Below, piece after piece: positions 44,271-52,774 of a stretch of DNA of 64,000 nucleotides. The stretch is from Alkalihalobacillus sp. YIM B00296 (GTDB taxonomy: Bacteria; Bacillota; Bacilli; Bacillales; Fictibacillaceae). Made by a program: the position numbers and the translations under genes. How positions within the stretch are numbered: position 1 is the stretch's first letter; each line of letters begins with the position of its first letter. Under the pieces are notes generated by a model. The model was not told the DNA's origin. It ran no database searches and worked only from the letters and a program-made list of their open reading frames with translations. The stretch covers positions 144,433 to 208,432 of the forward strand of contig NZ_JAIBLJ010000006.1 in assembly GCF_020179385.1 (NCBI RefSeq). Reading direction: 5' to 3'.

Positions 44271-44798
44271 ATGAAATGGTCCATACAACAACTGAGAAGT
44301 TTTCAACGTAAAGGACTAGAACTTAATGAAACAATCGAGCTTGGCTCGATCCGTGATTTTGATCCTGAAATCCGCGAGATAACACCTGTCCATGTGAAGG
44401 GTTATGCTGAAATCAATCAAAATCGAGCTGTTTTCCATTTGACGATGGCTGGAAAGATGACGCTGCCTTGTGCAGTAACTCTTGAAGATGTACCTTTCCC
44501 TTTCAAAATCCATTCTACAGAAATTTTCTTGTTTGAACCAGATTATGGTATGGATGCAGAAGAAGAGGACATCCATGTCGTCGAAGACAATACAGTTGAT
44601 CTGATACCTTATATCCGGGAAAACATTTTGTTGGAAAAGCCGTTGAAGGTCATCAGCTCTGAACCAACTGATAACCCTCCTGCTCCTCCATCAGGTAAAG
44701 GATGGGATGTAGTTGAGGAAGAAGAGGATCGACAAGGTAAAGTTGATCCAAGGATGGCCGATTTGGCCAAGTTTTTTAATGATAGCGATAAAAAGTGA
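44271..44798 (+). CDS. ylbN: YlbN/YceD family protein (DUF177)
   Basis: A 175-residue protein encoded ahead of rpmF, the conserved YceD-L32 pairing in many bacteria. It has the central beta core MAGKMTLPCAVTLEDVPFPF, acidic residues around AEEEDIHVVEDNTVDL, and a C-terminal stretch DPRMADLAKFF typical of the family. Homologues are linked to 23S rRNA processing or stability; the role here is inference. It is the first gene behind the perfect promoter. Confidence 0.9.
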   Translation: MKWSIQQLRSFQRKGLELNETIELGSIRDFDPEIREITPVHVKGYAEINQNRAVFHLTMAGKMTLPCAVTLEDVPFPFKIHSTEIFLFEPDYGMDAEEEDIHVVEDNTVDLIPYIRENILLEKPLKVISSEPTDNPPAPPSGKGWDVVEEEEDRQGKVDPRMADLAKFFNDSDKK

Positions 44799-44858
44799 AG
44801 AAGCGTCAAACCAATTGACATTCTCTAGCTGAACAATTCCTTCAAGGAGGTGGAAACC

Positions 44859-45032
44859 ATGGCAGTACCTTTTAGAAGAACCTCTACAACTCGTAAAAAC
44901 AAACGTCGTACGCACTATAAGTTGAAAGTACCTGGAATGGTGAAATGCCCACAATGTGGCGAATACAAGCTTTCTCACCGCGTATGTCCAGAATGTGGGA
45001 CATACAAAGGAAAAGAAGTAGTAGAAAAGTAA
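44859..45032 (+). CDS. rpmF: Ribosomal protein bL32
   Basis: A 57-residue large-subunit protein with the N-terminus [20 protein letters not shown] and the zinc-ribbon pairs CPQC and CPEC, so this is the zinc-binding (C+) form. AAGGAGGTGGAAACC precedes ATG 44859. It is the second gene of the ylbN-rpmF operon. Confidence 0.97.
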   Translation: MAVPFRRTSTTRKNKRRTHYKLKVPGMVKCPQCGEYKLSHRVCPECGTYKGKEVVEK

Positions 45033-45050
45033 GACAGATAAGAGTGCCTG

Positions 45051-45084
45051 TTTGGAGTGCAAATTCCTGGCAGGCACTTTTTGG
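45051..45084 (+). terminator. Terminator of ylbN-rpmF
   Basis: AGTGCCTG (about 45051) pairs with CAGGCACT (ending about 45079) and is followed by TTTTT. Confidence 0.8.
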
Positions 45085-45122
45085 ATTGTTGATCCGATCG
45101 GTGTACTGAACATATTGAGCCC

Positions 45123-45266
45123 TGCATTAAACAGGCATCAGGTGTATTATTTCGTGGATTGGTGCAATAATATTCGAAGTCGTGAAACCAACTTTCAATA
45201 ACGTGCAATTCTTTTTCAAAGTAACTCAATTATCCTTCAAAATCGCGCAATTAAGAAAATTGGCCT
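45123..45266. repeat. Degenerate 20/21-nt tandem repeat in a gene-free stretch
   Basis: From about 45123 to 45266 there are seven units of 20-21 bases, each beginning TGCAAT, TGTATT, TGAAAC, CTCAAT or CGCAAT. The clearest are 45204 (TGCAATTCTTTTTCAAAGTA), 45225 and 45246. The rest of 45085-45479 is gene-free, with a short TTGGCCTT/AAGGCCAA dyad near 45261-45297. Confidence 0.45.
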
Positions 45267-45479
45267 TCATTTAGAACGTATCCTATGTATTAAGGCCAAC
45301 AGCCCTAACCTCTTCAAATAACATTCCTGCCGCTAGAACGATCAAAATTCCTCCTTAAGAACAACGATAAGCATCCGAAGACACTGCAAGTTCATCTTAG
45401 CTTCATACCGGAAAAATCGCCTTATTGTTTTGATATAATGGATGGAACTGGCTATTTTATACATAAGTAGGGTGATCAT

Positions 45480-46241
45480 ATGGAGAAAGTGAAAGTAGAA
45501 ATCAAAAACGGCATTTGCTGGCTGACTTTGAACCAGCCAGAGCGATACAATGCAATCGATCATGACATGATTGCTTTATTGGATCGTTACTTAACAGAGG
45601 TAAAGGACAATCATGCTGTAAAAGTACTCGTGATACGTGGGTCGGGAGAGAAATCATTCTGTTCAGGTGGTGACTTGTCTGTCTTCCACCAATTACATAC
45701 AGAGAAAGAAGCCTACAGTATGCTTTCTAAAATGGGAACTGTCTTATTCAAGGTTTTCTCGTTTCCTAAGCCTGTGGTTGCACTCCTCAATGGGGTAGCA
45801 GTAGGAGGGGGATGCGAAATCGCTTCTGCATGCGATTTTAGGGTTTCTTACCCGAACGTAAAATTCGGTTTCATTCAGGGGACGCTAGGAATTACAACCG
45901 GATGGGGTGGATCGACCTTCGTTATGGAACGTATGAACCCTGATTATGCTTTGGAGATGTTGATCAGTGCGAGGAAATATTCAGCTCAAGAAGGGTATGA
46001 AAAAGGGTTTATCCAAAAAATATTAGCTGAAGAAGGCACTATGAAAGACTTTTATGAATGGATCCAGTTCTTTACAACGAAAACAGCAAGTGTTCAAGAA
46101 GCGTATAAACAACGCCGTTTGGATCGTTATGATCTTACAGAGATCAAAAATCGGATTGAAAAAGAAATAAGCGAATGTTCCCGGTTATGGGAGTCAGATG
46201 AACATCATCAGGCAGTGAGAACCTTTTTAAACCGCAAGTGA
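45480..46241 (+). CDS. Enoyl-CoA hydratase/isomerase family protein
   Basis: A 253-residue crotonase-fold protein acting on an acyl-CoA. The CoA-binding and oxyanion segments are present: SFCSGGDLSVF near residue 65 and NGVAVGGGCEIASACDFRVS near residue 105, followed by FGFIQGTLGITTGWGGST. The usual catalytic Glu pair of hydratases is only partly matched, so another crotonase reaction is possible. It lies between rpmF and an rsfA-like gene, where B. subtilis has none. It may work with the carboxylase operon 1.5 kb away. Confidence 0.85.
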   Translation: MEKVKVEIKNGICWLTLNQPERYNAIDHDMIALLDRYLTEVKDNHAVKVLVIRGSGEKSFCSGGDLSVFHQLHTEKEAYSMLSKMGTVLFKVFSFPKPVVALLNGVAVGGGCEIASACDFRVSYPNVKFGFIQGTLGITTGWGGSTFVMERMNPDYALEMLISARKYSAQEGYEKGFIQKILAEEGTMKDFYEWIQFFTTKTASVQEAYKQRRLDRYDLTEIKNRIEKEISECSRLWESDEHHQAVRTFLNRK

Positions 46242-46357
46242 GTAGTTGGTATCCGTTTTGGACAATTAAGTATAGAATCTTTTACTAGAACAAAAGTCTA
46301 TCTTTTCTACCATCTGCATATGTTGTAAGTAAAGTAGAAATGTTTGGAGGGATGCAG

Positions 46358-47008
46358 ATGGGCTCGACACGCCAGGATGCTTGGAATCATGATGAAGATC
46401 TATTGCTAGCAGAAGTCGTTCTGCGACATATACGGGAGGGCGGAACTCAACTAGCAGCATTTGAAGAAGTTGGAAAAAAATTATCGCGGACATCAGCAGC
46501 ATGCGGTTTTAGATGGAATTCATTGATCCGGAAAAAATACGATGCTGCCATAGCCATTGCTAAAAAACAGCGAAAACAGATGATGAAAGAGAAGCAACTG
46601 AAAACACATTCTGCTAGCAATGCTGGACAGCAATCACATACGCCTCAAAATCATCAAGAAGAAATAAGGGTAATGAACAGAACAGGTGTTAAATCAGATT
46701 TATGTATGGATGATGTGATCGACTATTTACAAACCATCCGATCGACTGAACAGAACACACATACAATCCAAGGGGAAAATGAACGATTAAAAGAAGAACT
46801 TCTGAAGCTTGAAAAGGAAAATGAAGTATTGAGCCATAAACTTCAAAAATTACAGAGTGACTACGAACATGTTTATGAAGATTATAAGATCATGTTGAAT
46901 TTCATGGAACGGGCGAGGAAAATGGCAGTGACAGATGGAGATGATCAGGATTCTCAAGTGAAATTCCAAATGGATTATAATGGAAATTTAGAAAAAGTGG
47001 AAAAGTAA
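46358..47008 (+). CDS. ylbO: RsfA-type prespore regulator, YlbO-like
   Basis: A 216-residue DNA-binding protein with an N-terminal Myb/SANT-like domain (RQDAWNHDEDLLLAEVVLRH, then SAACGFRWNSLIRKKYDAAI) typical of the RsfA family. The centre is a coiled coil (residues about 125-185: ENERLKEELLKLEKENEVL). RsfA in B. subtilis tunes sigma-F genes in the forespore. GGAGG lies 7 bases ahead of ATG 46358; the upstream ATGs at 46340 and 46352 are less likely. A hairpin terminator follows. Confidence 0.85.
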   Translation: MGSTRQDAWNHDEDLLLAEVVLRHIREGGTQLAAFEEVGKKLSRTSAACGFRWNSLIRKKYDAAIAIAKKQRKQMMKEKQLKTHSASNAGQQSHTPQNHQEEIRVMNRTGVKSDLCMDDVIDYLQTIRSTEQNTHTIQGENERLKEELLKLEKENEVLSHKLQKLQSDYEHVYEDYKIMLNFMERARKMAVTDGDDQDSQVKFQMDYNGNLEKVEK

Positions 47009-47013
47009 AGAAT

Positions 47014-47082
47014 AAGCTGACGAAAAAAGTGTCAGATTCTTCAAATGAAGGACCTAACACTTGATTCAAGTCAGCTTTTCGT
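47014..47082. terminator. Bidirectional terminator between ylbO and ylbP
   Basis: AAGCTGAC (47014-47021) pairs with GTCAGCTT (47070-47077), then TTTCGTTTT. Inside, AGTGT pairs with ACACT in a second stem. It belongs to the hairpin group described in the findings. Confidence 0.75.
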
Positions 47083-47090
47083 TTTATAAT

Positions 47091-47615
47091 TCACAATTCA
47101 GTGGAAGATACGTCCGTTTCTTTGATCGGTCCGTCTTCTTTTTCTGTATGCTCTTGTTCTGCAACTCCTGCAGGATACCATACATAAGGATTTTCTCCGC
47201 GATCGCGGCTCGGGTTGTACGTTACAGACGAAAAGCCCATCTTTTCCCAAAATTCACTGGAACGTTGTCGTGCATTCGTCTTGATAGGGAGATTATACGT
47301 TTTTGCGTAGTTGACGAGTGCACTTCCGAACCCTTTCCCATGATAGTCTGGTAAAACTTCCAATTTCCAAAGTTCAAGGTAATCTTGAGGCGGATCGAAA
47401 TAACGGTCATAGGTTCCATCAATACGATAAAGGCTCATTCTGGCAACCAATTTGTCCCCATAGTATACCCCGTAAAAAGGTGATTCGCTATCGTTATCGA
47501 TGATATTTTCCTGCAAATCTTCCAGCATGGATAATTCTTGGATTCCATATTCCTTGAACTTCTTGAATTCTTCTAACGTTTTATAATTAACGAGAAGTTT
47601 TTGTACTTTATACAT
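47091..47615 (-). CDS. ylbP: YlbP, GNAT acetyltransferase
   Basis: A 174-residue GNAT protein. The acetyl-CoA motif LEVLPDYHGKGFGSALVNYAK and the C-terminal FWEKMGFSSVTYNPSRDRGENPY are readable. Its end is a disordered Glu-rich tail. The start is ATG 47615 or the adjacent GTG 47618. It is the last of the ylb cluster common with B. subtilis before the carboxylase insertion. Confidence 0.85.
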   Translation of the reverse strand: MYKVQKLLVNYKTLEEFKKFKEYGIQELSMLEDLQENIIDNDSESPFYGVYYGDKLVARMSLYRIDGTYDRYFDPPQDYLELWKLEVLPDYHGKGFGSALVNYAKTYNLPIKTNARQRSSEFWEKMGFSSVTYNPSRDRGENPYVWYPAGVAEQEHTEKEDGPIKETDVSSTEL

Positions 47616-47783
47616 CACTAGGCGTCCCCCTTCATTTATTCTCCCTTTCTATCTAATGTTATTATATAATAAAGTTACGAAAATTTCTGCAAAAGTAAAA
47701 AAAATCTGCAGGATTCTACAGGAATTAGGCGGATTCCTGTTGAAAGTAGTAGATTGTAGCCCAGAGAAATAGGAGGAGATGGT

Positions 47784-49130
47784 TTGAAAAAGATACTGAT
47801 CGCAAACAGAGGAGAAATTGCAGCCAGGATAGTCGAAACTTGCGAAAAATTACGGATTGAACCAGTTATCGTATACTCACAGGCGGATAAAGATCTTCCC
47901 TATGTGAAAGATGCCAAGATAGCTCATGAAATCGGTGAGCCTCCAGTAGTCAAATCATATTTGAACAGTGAACGTATTTTGGAGATTGCACTTCATGAAC
48001 AAGTTGATGCGATTCATCCTGGATATGGATTTCTTTCAGAGAATGCTGACTTTGTACGAAAAGTTGAAAACGCTAACATTAAATTCATCGGACCCTCTGC
48101 GGATGTAGTAGAAGCGATGGGCGACAAGGTGAAAGCGAGAAAGACGATGCAGGATGCAGGAGTTCCTGTCGTGCCCGGCAGTGACGGTCCGCTCAGTGAT
48201 GTGGAGGAGGCAGTCCAACTTGCTGCTGATATAGGTTATCCGATCATGATCAAGGCGAGTGCAGGCGGTGGTGGTATCGGAATGCAGCGGTGTGATGACG
48301 AGAAAGCATTACGTACAGCATTCCTTTCCAGTCAAAACCGGGCAAAGGCTTATTTCGGTAATGATGAAATGTTCATGGAAAAGTTCATATCTAACAGTCG
48401 CCATATCGAAGTGCAAATCTTCGGTGATGAGCAAGGAAATGTCGTCCATTTATTTGAAAGGGATTGCTCGATCCAGCGTAGACACCAGAAAGTCATCGAG
48501 GAGACACCATCGCCATTTTTAAGTGAAGAGGTTCGTCAACAGATTTGTGAAGCTGCTGTCCAAGCTGGTAAACATGTGAATTATACGAATGCAGGGACAG
48601 TTGAGTTCATCGTGGATGAGAATGAGAATTTTTATTTCTTGGAAATGAACACACGGTTACAGGTGGAACATCCGATCACTGAAATGATTACAGGCTTGGA
48701 TCTGGTTGAATGGCAGATTAACGTGGCTCAATCAAAGCCATTGCCATATTCACAGGGGGAGCTTACCAAATCAGGGCACTGTATCGAATACAGGATCTAT
48801 GCAGAAGACCCGAATACCTTCTTGCCTTCCCCGGGAAAGATCGAGAAGTTCCATTACCCGGCCACTGAAGGTGTACGTGTAGATACTGGGTTCAGTTCCC
48901 AGACCCAAGTGACACCATTCTATGATCCGATGATCGCAAAAGTCATCATCTACGCTGAAGATCGGGATAAAGCACTGGAAAGATCCCGATGTTTCTTTGA
49001 GGAATGGACCTTAAGTGGAATCAAGAACAATGGACCTTTATTCGATCAAGTATTAAATGAAGAATCATTTCAAAAGGGAGAATACACAACAAATTACTTA
49101 AACGAAATGATAACAAAAGTTGAAAATTAG
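47784..49130 (+). CDS. Biotin carboxylase subunit of an acyl-CoA carboxylase
   Basis: ATP-dependent carboxylation of biotin. The 448 residues cover the carboxylase domain only (KKILIANRGEIAARIVE start; MIKASAGGGGIGMQ ATP loop near residue 160; EMNTRLQVEHPITEM near residue 290), so the biotin domain is on the next gene. Start is TTG 47784 after AGGAGGAGATGG. It shares the family with accC and the pycA N-terminus. It heads a three-gene operon with the free biotin carrier and a carboxyltransferase. The fatty-acid enzyme AccC is a different locus in bacilli. Confidence 0.9.
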   Translation: MKKILIANRGEIAARIVETCEKLRIEPVIVYSQADKDLPYVKDAKIAHEIGEPPVVKSYLNSERILEIALHEQVDAIHPGYGFLSENADFVRKVENANIKFIGPSADVVEAMGDKVKARKTMQDAGVPVVPGSDGPLSDVEEAVQLAADIGYPIMIKASAGGGGIGMQRCDDEKALRTAFLSSQNRAKAYFGNDEMFMEKFISNSRHIEVQIFGDEQGNVVHLFERDCSIQRRHQKVIEETPSPFLSEEVRQQICEAAVQAGKHVNYTNAGTVEFIVDENENFYFLEMNTRLQVEHPITEMITGLDLVEWQINVAQSKPLPYSQGELTKSGHCIEYRIYAEDPNTFLPSPGKIEKFHYPATEGVRVDTGFSSQTQVTPFYDPMIAKVIIYAEDRDKALERSRCFFEEWTLSGIKNNGPLFDQVLNEESFQKGEYTTNYLNEMITKVEN

Positions 49131-49142
49131 GAGTGATCCAAC

Positions 49143-49355
49143 ATGAAAGAGGTAACAGCATCAATGGCAGGTACCGTATTAAACGTATTGGTTTCAGAAG
49201 GAGAAAGTGTATCAGCAGGACAAGCGGTCCTTACACTTGAATCTATGAAAATGGAGATCCCGATTGAAGCAGCAGCAGAAGGTGAAGTCGAATCTGTCAA
49301 CGTCAATGTAGGGGATTTCGTTAATGAGGGTGACGTGCTCGTTGTCATGAAATAA
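49143..49355 (+). CDS. Free-standing biotin carrier protein
   Basis: A 70-residue biotinyl domain by itself, MKEVTASMAGTVLNVLVSEG onward, with the biotin lysine in LESMKMEIP near residue 35. It is much shorter than AccB, with no N-terminal linker. GGAGTGATCCAAC precedes ATG 49143, 12 bases after the biotin carboxylase gene. It would be loaded by biotin ligase and shuttle carboxyl groups between the neighbouring subunits. Confidence 0.92.
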   Translation: MKEVTASMAGTVLNVLVSEGESVSAGQAVLTLESMKMEIPIEAAAEGEVESVNVNVGDFVNEGDVLVVMK

Positions 49356-49403
49356 AAATGAATGAGCGCTCGTTCTCTTAAAAAGCAATAAAGGAGGAAT
49401 AGG

Positions 49404-50942
49404 ATGTTGAAGACAATGAATGAAACCTTGCATGAGGCATCATCAAAGGTAGAAGCAGGCGGTGCTGAGAAGTATCATGAAAAGCTGAAAGCCCAAAATA
49501 AATTGTTCGTCAGAAAACGCCTCGAATTATTATTTGATGATGATTCCTATAAAATTGAAGACGGAAAATTCGCGAATAACCAGGCTGAAGGGTTACCTGC
49601 TGATGGAGTCGTAACGGCGATCGGGAAAGTGAACGGCCAAAAGGTCTGTGTAATGGCGAATGATTCAACCGTAAAGGCTGGTTCCTGGGGTGCAAGGACG
49701 GTTGAAAAAATCATCCGGATCCAAGAAACGGCTATGAGACTGAAGGTACCTCTCTTTTATCTTGTCGATTCGGCAGGAGCACGGATTACAGACCAGATCG
49801 ACATGTTCCCGAATCGCCGTGGGGCTGGTAGGATCTTTTATAATCAGGTGAAAATGTCAGGGATGTTGCCTCAAGTCTGCATCCTATTCGGACCTTCTGC
49901 TGCCGGCGGCGCATATATCCCTGCATTTTGCGATACGGTCATCATGGTAGACCAGAACGCTTCCATGTATTTGGGATCTCCGAGAATGGCTGAAAAAGTG
50001 ATTGGGGAAAAGGTGACCCTTGAAGAGATGGGTGGAGCTCGAATGCATTGCAGCGTAAGCGGGTGCGGCGATTATCTTGCAGCAACAGAAGAGGAAGCAA
50101 TCGAATCTGCACGGGGCTATCTCTCCTACTTCCCATCTAATTATAAAGAAAAACCTCATAAAGAAGAGGGGAAATTGCCTGTACAGGGACGGAGTTTATC
50201 TGAAATCGTGCCTGAAAATCAAAATGTCCCATTTGATATGTATGAATTCATTGACGGACTTATTGATGAAGGTTCATTTTATGAAATGAAGAAGTTGTTC
50301 GCGCCTGAAATCGTGACCGGTTTTGCGCGGATTGATGGAAAGGCAGTCGGCATCGTGGCGAACCAGCCGAAAGTCAAGGGCGGCGTATTGTTTGTAGATT
50401 CGGCTGACAAAGCTGCGAAGTTCATCACGTTATGTGATGCTTTCTCGATTCCATTATTGTTCCTTGCTGATGTACCAGGCTTCATGATCGGTACGAAAGT
50501 TGAGAGAGCGGGAATCATCCGACATGGTGCCAAGTTGATCGCAGCGATGAGCGATGTCACGGTTCCGAAAATTTCGGTCGTTGTCCGAAAAGCATACGGA
50601 GCTGGCCTCTATGCTATGGCAGGGCCAGCTTTTGAACCAGATTGCTGCATAGCGCTCCCAACTGCCCAAATCGCAGTAATGGGACCTGAAGCGGCTGTCA
50701 ATGCGGTATATTCTAATAAAATCAATGAAATTGAAGATCCGAAAGAGCGGATAAAATATGTTCAAGAGAAACATCAGGAATACAAAGAACATATCGATAT
50801 TTATAAGCTTGCCTCCGAAATGATAGTTGATCAAATTGTATCTGCTGATGATTTACGTGCGGAGCTAATCGATCGGTTTACTGCATACGAGTCGAAAGAA
50901 ATGATATTCAGTGAACGAAAGCATCCAGTGTACCCGGTTTAA
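49404..50942 (+). CDS. Acyl-CoA carboxylase, carboxyltransferase subunit
   Basis: A 512-residue carboxyltransferase of the propionyl/methylcrotonyl-CoA carboxylase beta type. Both crotonase-like halves are present: PLFYLVDSAGARITDQIDMFP and GPSAAGGAYIPAF in the first, and LLFLADVPGFMIGTKVERAGIIRHGAKL and RKAYGAGLYAMAGPAFEPD in the second. AAAGGAGGAATAGG precedes the start. The C-terminus ends HPVYPV. Substrate (propionyl-, acetyl- or methylcrotonyl-CoA) cannot be fixed from sequence alone. Last gene of the operon. Confidence 0.92.
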   Translation: MLKTMNETLHEASSKVEAGGAEKYHEKLKAQNKLFVRKRLELLFDDDSYKIEDGKFANNQAEGLPADGVVTAIGKVNGQKVCVMANDSTVKAGSWGARTVEKIIRIQETAMRLKVPLFYLVDSAGARITDQIDMFPNRRGAGRIFYNQVKMSGMLPQVCILFGPSAAGGAYIPAFCDTVIMVDQNASMYLGSPRMAEKVIGEKVTLEEMGGARMHCSVSGCGDYLAATEEEAIESARGYLSYFPSNYKEKPHKEEGKLPVQGRSLSEIVPENQNVPFDMYEFIDGLIDEGSFYEMKKLFAPEIVTGFARIDGKAVGIVANQPKVKGGVLFVDSADKAAKFITLCDAFSIPLLFLADVPGFMIGTKVERAGIIRHGAKLIAAMSDVTVPKISVVVRKAYGAGLYAMAGPAFEPDCCIALPTAQIAVMGPEAAVNAVYSNKINEIEDPKERIKYVQEKHQEYKEHIDIYKLASEMIVDQIVSADDLRAELIDRFTAYESKEMIFSERKHPVYPV

Positions 50943-51279
50943 GAATTAATAGGGCTGTCCCAAAACAATAGTGTCAGACACCACCACACAACATTTTGTT
51001 TCAAAAACACACTTTTTCTCAAAATGTTGCTAGGGAGGGTGAGAGTCAGACACTAATGGGACAGCCCCTTTTTTTGTATATTTTTTAAGTTGTTGGGATC
51101 ATTCTCGAGTTGTAATTTCAAATTTGTAGCGTTTTAGTCTTGAGTTGGTGGGATAATGAACATTGGAAACATATAAGATTACCGATGAATAGACCAAATT
51201 ACAATGGAAAGATTTATCAGCAGAGTCAATTTTGTGCTACTATAATCTTACAAATCCTTGTTCAAAGGTTGGGGTTATC
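50943..51279. other. Gene-free stretch with hairpin element before panE
   Basis: The first half, 50951-51075, is a large inverted-repeat element (next entry). From 51076 to 51279 I see no gene, repeat or clear promoter. Confidence 0.6.
50951..51075 (+). terminator. Large composite hairpin with T-run after the carboxylase operon
   Basis: Nested stems: GGGCTGTCCCA (50952-50962) with TGGGACAGCCC (51057-51067), TAGTGTC (50969-50975) with GACACTA (51049-51055) and AACATTTTG (50990-50998) with CAAAATGTT (51020-51028). TTTTTTT follows. It acts as a terminator but is much larger than usual. Confidence 0.8.
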
Positions 51280-52191
51280 ATGAAAATTGGGGTCATTGGT
51301 GGAGGCGCGATAGGACAGCTATTTACGGCTTATCTTTCAAAAAGTCCTCATGATGTTGTACTTTTTGTGAGAAGGGAAACCCAGCAACAAGCAATTCAGA
51401 CAATGGGATTGACTTTGAAATTTGGGACTTCAGTATATACGTGTCAACCTGATGTTCGTTTACTATCAGGTAGAGATCATGAGGACATTGAGGTATTGAT
51501 AGTTGCAGTTAAATCTTATGACGTTGAGCAAGTAATACCTGAAATCGGTGAAAGGTTCAGCCGGACACGTGCTATTCTGTTTGTACAGAATGGCATGCAG
51601 CATCTTCGTGTCTTGCCAAAGCTGCAGATGCATTCAATCTATTTGGGGGTGGTAGAGCATGGTGCATTAAAAGAATCGGATCATTCAATCATCCACACAG
51701 GCCTGGGGCAAACCAGGATCGCCCCTTATCTGGATGGCCATTCCGGAATCAATTGGGAAATACTCTCAAAAGAAAACTTCCCATTCACTTACCAAAAGGA
51801 TTGGTATGCCATGCTTAGTGAAAAATTACATATCAACGCTGTCATCAATCCCCTTACCGCTATATTGAAGGTTAACAACGGTGATCTCCTTGCCAATCCA
51901 TATTGGTTCCATTTGATGAAACAACTCAGTAAAGAAGCTTGTAAAGTCTTGAACATCGAAGATCATGAAGCTTGGAAGGATTTAGTGTCAGTTTGCGAAA
52001 ATACTTCTTTAAACAAATCTTCCATGTTAAGGGATATAGAGAATAATCGAAAAACAGAGATCGATGCAATTAATGGGTTCCTTCTGAATTCTGCCCAACA
52101 GAAGAGTATCGAAGTTCCTAATAATCAATTCGTATATCAAGTCATCAAAGGGATGGAAGATCATATGGAAAGTAGGGGAAACAATGGTTGA
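51280..52191 (+). CDS. panE: 2-dehydropantoate 2-reductase
   Basis: NADPH-dependent ketopantoate reductase for pantothenate and CoA synthesis. The 303 residues start MKIGVIGGGAIGQLFTAYLS with the Rossmann GxGxxG loop, have VAVKSYDVEQVIP near residue 75 and the conserved lysine region in EKLHINAVINPLTAIL. The longer frame from 51232 has no ribosome site. It corresponds to B. subtilis ylbQ. The ribosome site is weak (GGTTGGGG). It overlaps the next gene by 8 bases. Confidence 0.9.
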   Translation: MKIGVIGGGAIGQLFTAYLSKSPHDVVLFVRRETQQQAIQTMGLTLKFGTSVYTCQPDVRLLSGRDHEDIEVLIVAVKSYDVEQVIPEIGERFSRTRAILFVQNGMQHLRVLPKLQMHSIYLGVVEHGALKESDHSIIHTGLGQTRIAPYLDGHSGINWEILSKENFPFTYQKDWYAMLSEKLHINAVINPLTAILKVNNGDLLANPYWFHLMKQLSKEACKVLNIEDHEAWKDLVSVCENTSLNKSSMLRDIENNRKTEIDAINGFLLNSAQQKSIEVPNNQFVYQVIKGMEDHMESRGNNG

Positions 52192-52567
52192 TTTTTTATT
52201 AGGATCCCTGGCGGCATTGGTGACGGTACCTTTACTGGCTTGGATCATGGTTTACTGGATAACACGAAAAATAATCCGCCATAAAAAGCGGTCCTTCCTG
52301 TTTGCGACAGACGTGACCACTTTTTTCCTGATTCTTTCTGTCATGTTTGCCTTATATACCATTTGGGGGAATGCCTTTTTGTGGCCGATCATCATCATCA
52401 TTTTAATACTAATTATCAGTATCACCTTCATATATTGGAAACAAAATAAAGACATCAGACTTTCCAAGATCATCAAGGCAGCCTGGCGCTTGAATTTCCT
52501 GCTTTTTTCTTCCGGATATCTAGTCCTTTGTATATATGGGTTGATCAATCGTGTGCTTGCCATATAA
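52184..52567 (+). CDS. DUF3397-like membrane protein
   Basis: A 127-residue protein with four hydrophobic helices and a basic loop (RKIIRHKKRS). The start overlaps the end of panE, so they are co-translated. It is commonly found between panE and bshC in bacilli. No function is known. GGGAAACA-type sequence ahead of the start is a weak ribosome site, consistent with coupling. Confidence 0.75.
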   Translation: MVDFLLGSLAALVTVPLLAWIMVYWITRKIIRHKKRSFLFATDVTTFFLILSVMFALYTIWGNAFLWPIIIIILILIISITFIYWKQNKDIRLSKIIKAAWRLNFLLFSSGYLVLCIYGLINRVLAI

Positions 52568-52774
52568 AAATGAATTTTATGAGAAGAGGTTCACTGTGAA
52601 AGAAGCGGTTCCAAAAGCTCCTGTACTATCGTATATATAGCCTGATTCGTGATTTTCCTGGTACGATGTTGGGTCCTTGGGAGACATAGGCAGATTTGTT
52701 GGGAGTAGAATCGGTAATTTGCTATACTCATATTCGCAAAGCGTCTGTCGTGTTTTTAAGAAAGGAAGAAATGT

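Noticed and set aside
44076-44306. 77-residue N-terminal extension of TmcAL
   Set aside because: No ribosome site, no family similarity, and the stretch contains the perfect ylbN promoter on the other strand.
45123-45266. Possible CRISPR array
   Set aside because: The repeat units are contiguous at 20-21 bases with no unique spacers, and no cas gene is nearby.
49143-49355. Free biotin carrier as a broken accB or a fragment of pycA
   Set aside because: It has its own ribosome site, start, stop and intact biotin motif, and fits the operon of a split carboxylase.
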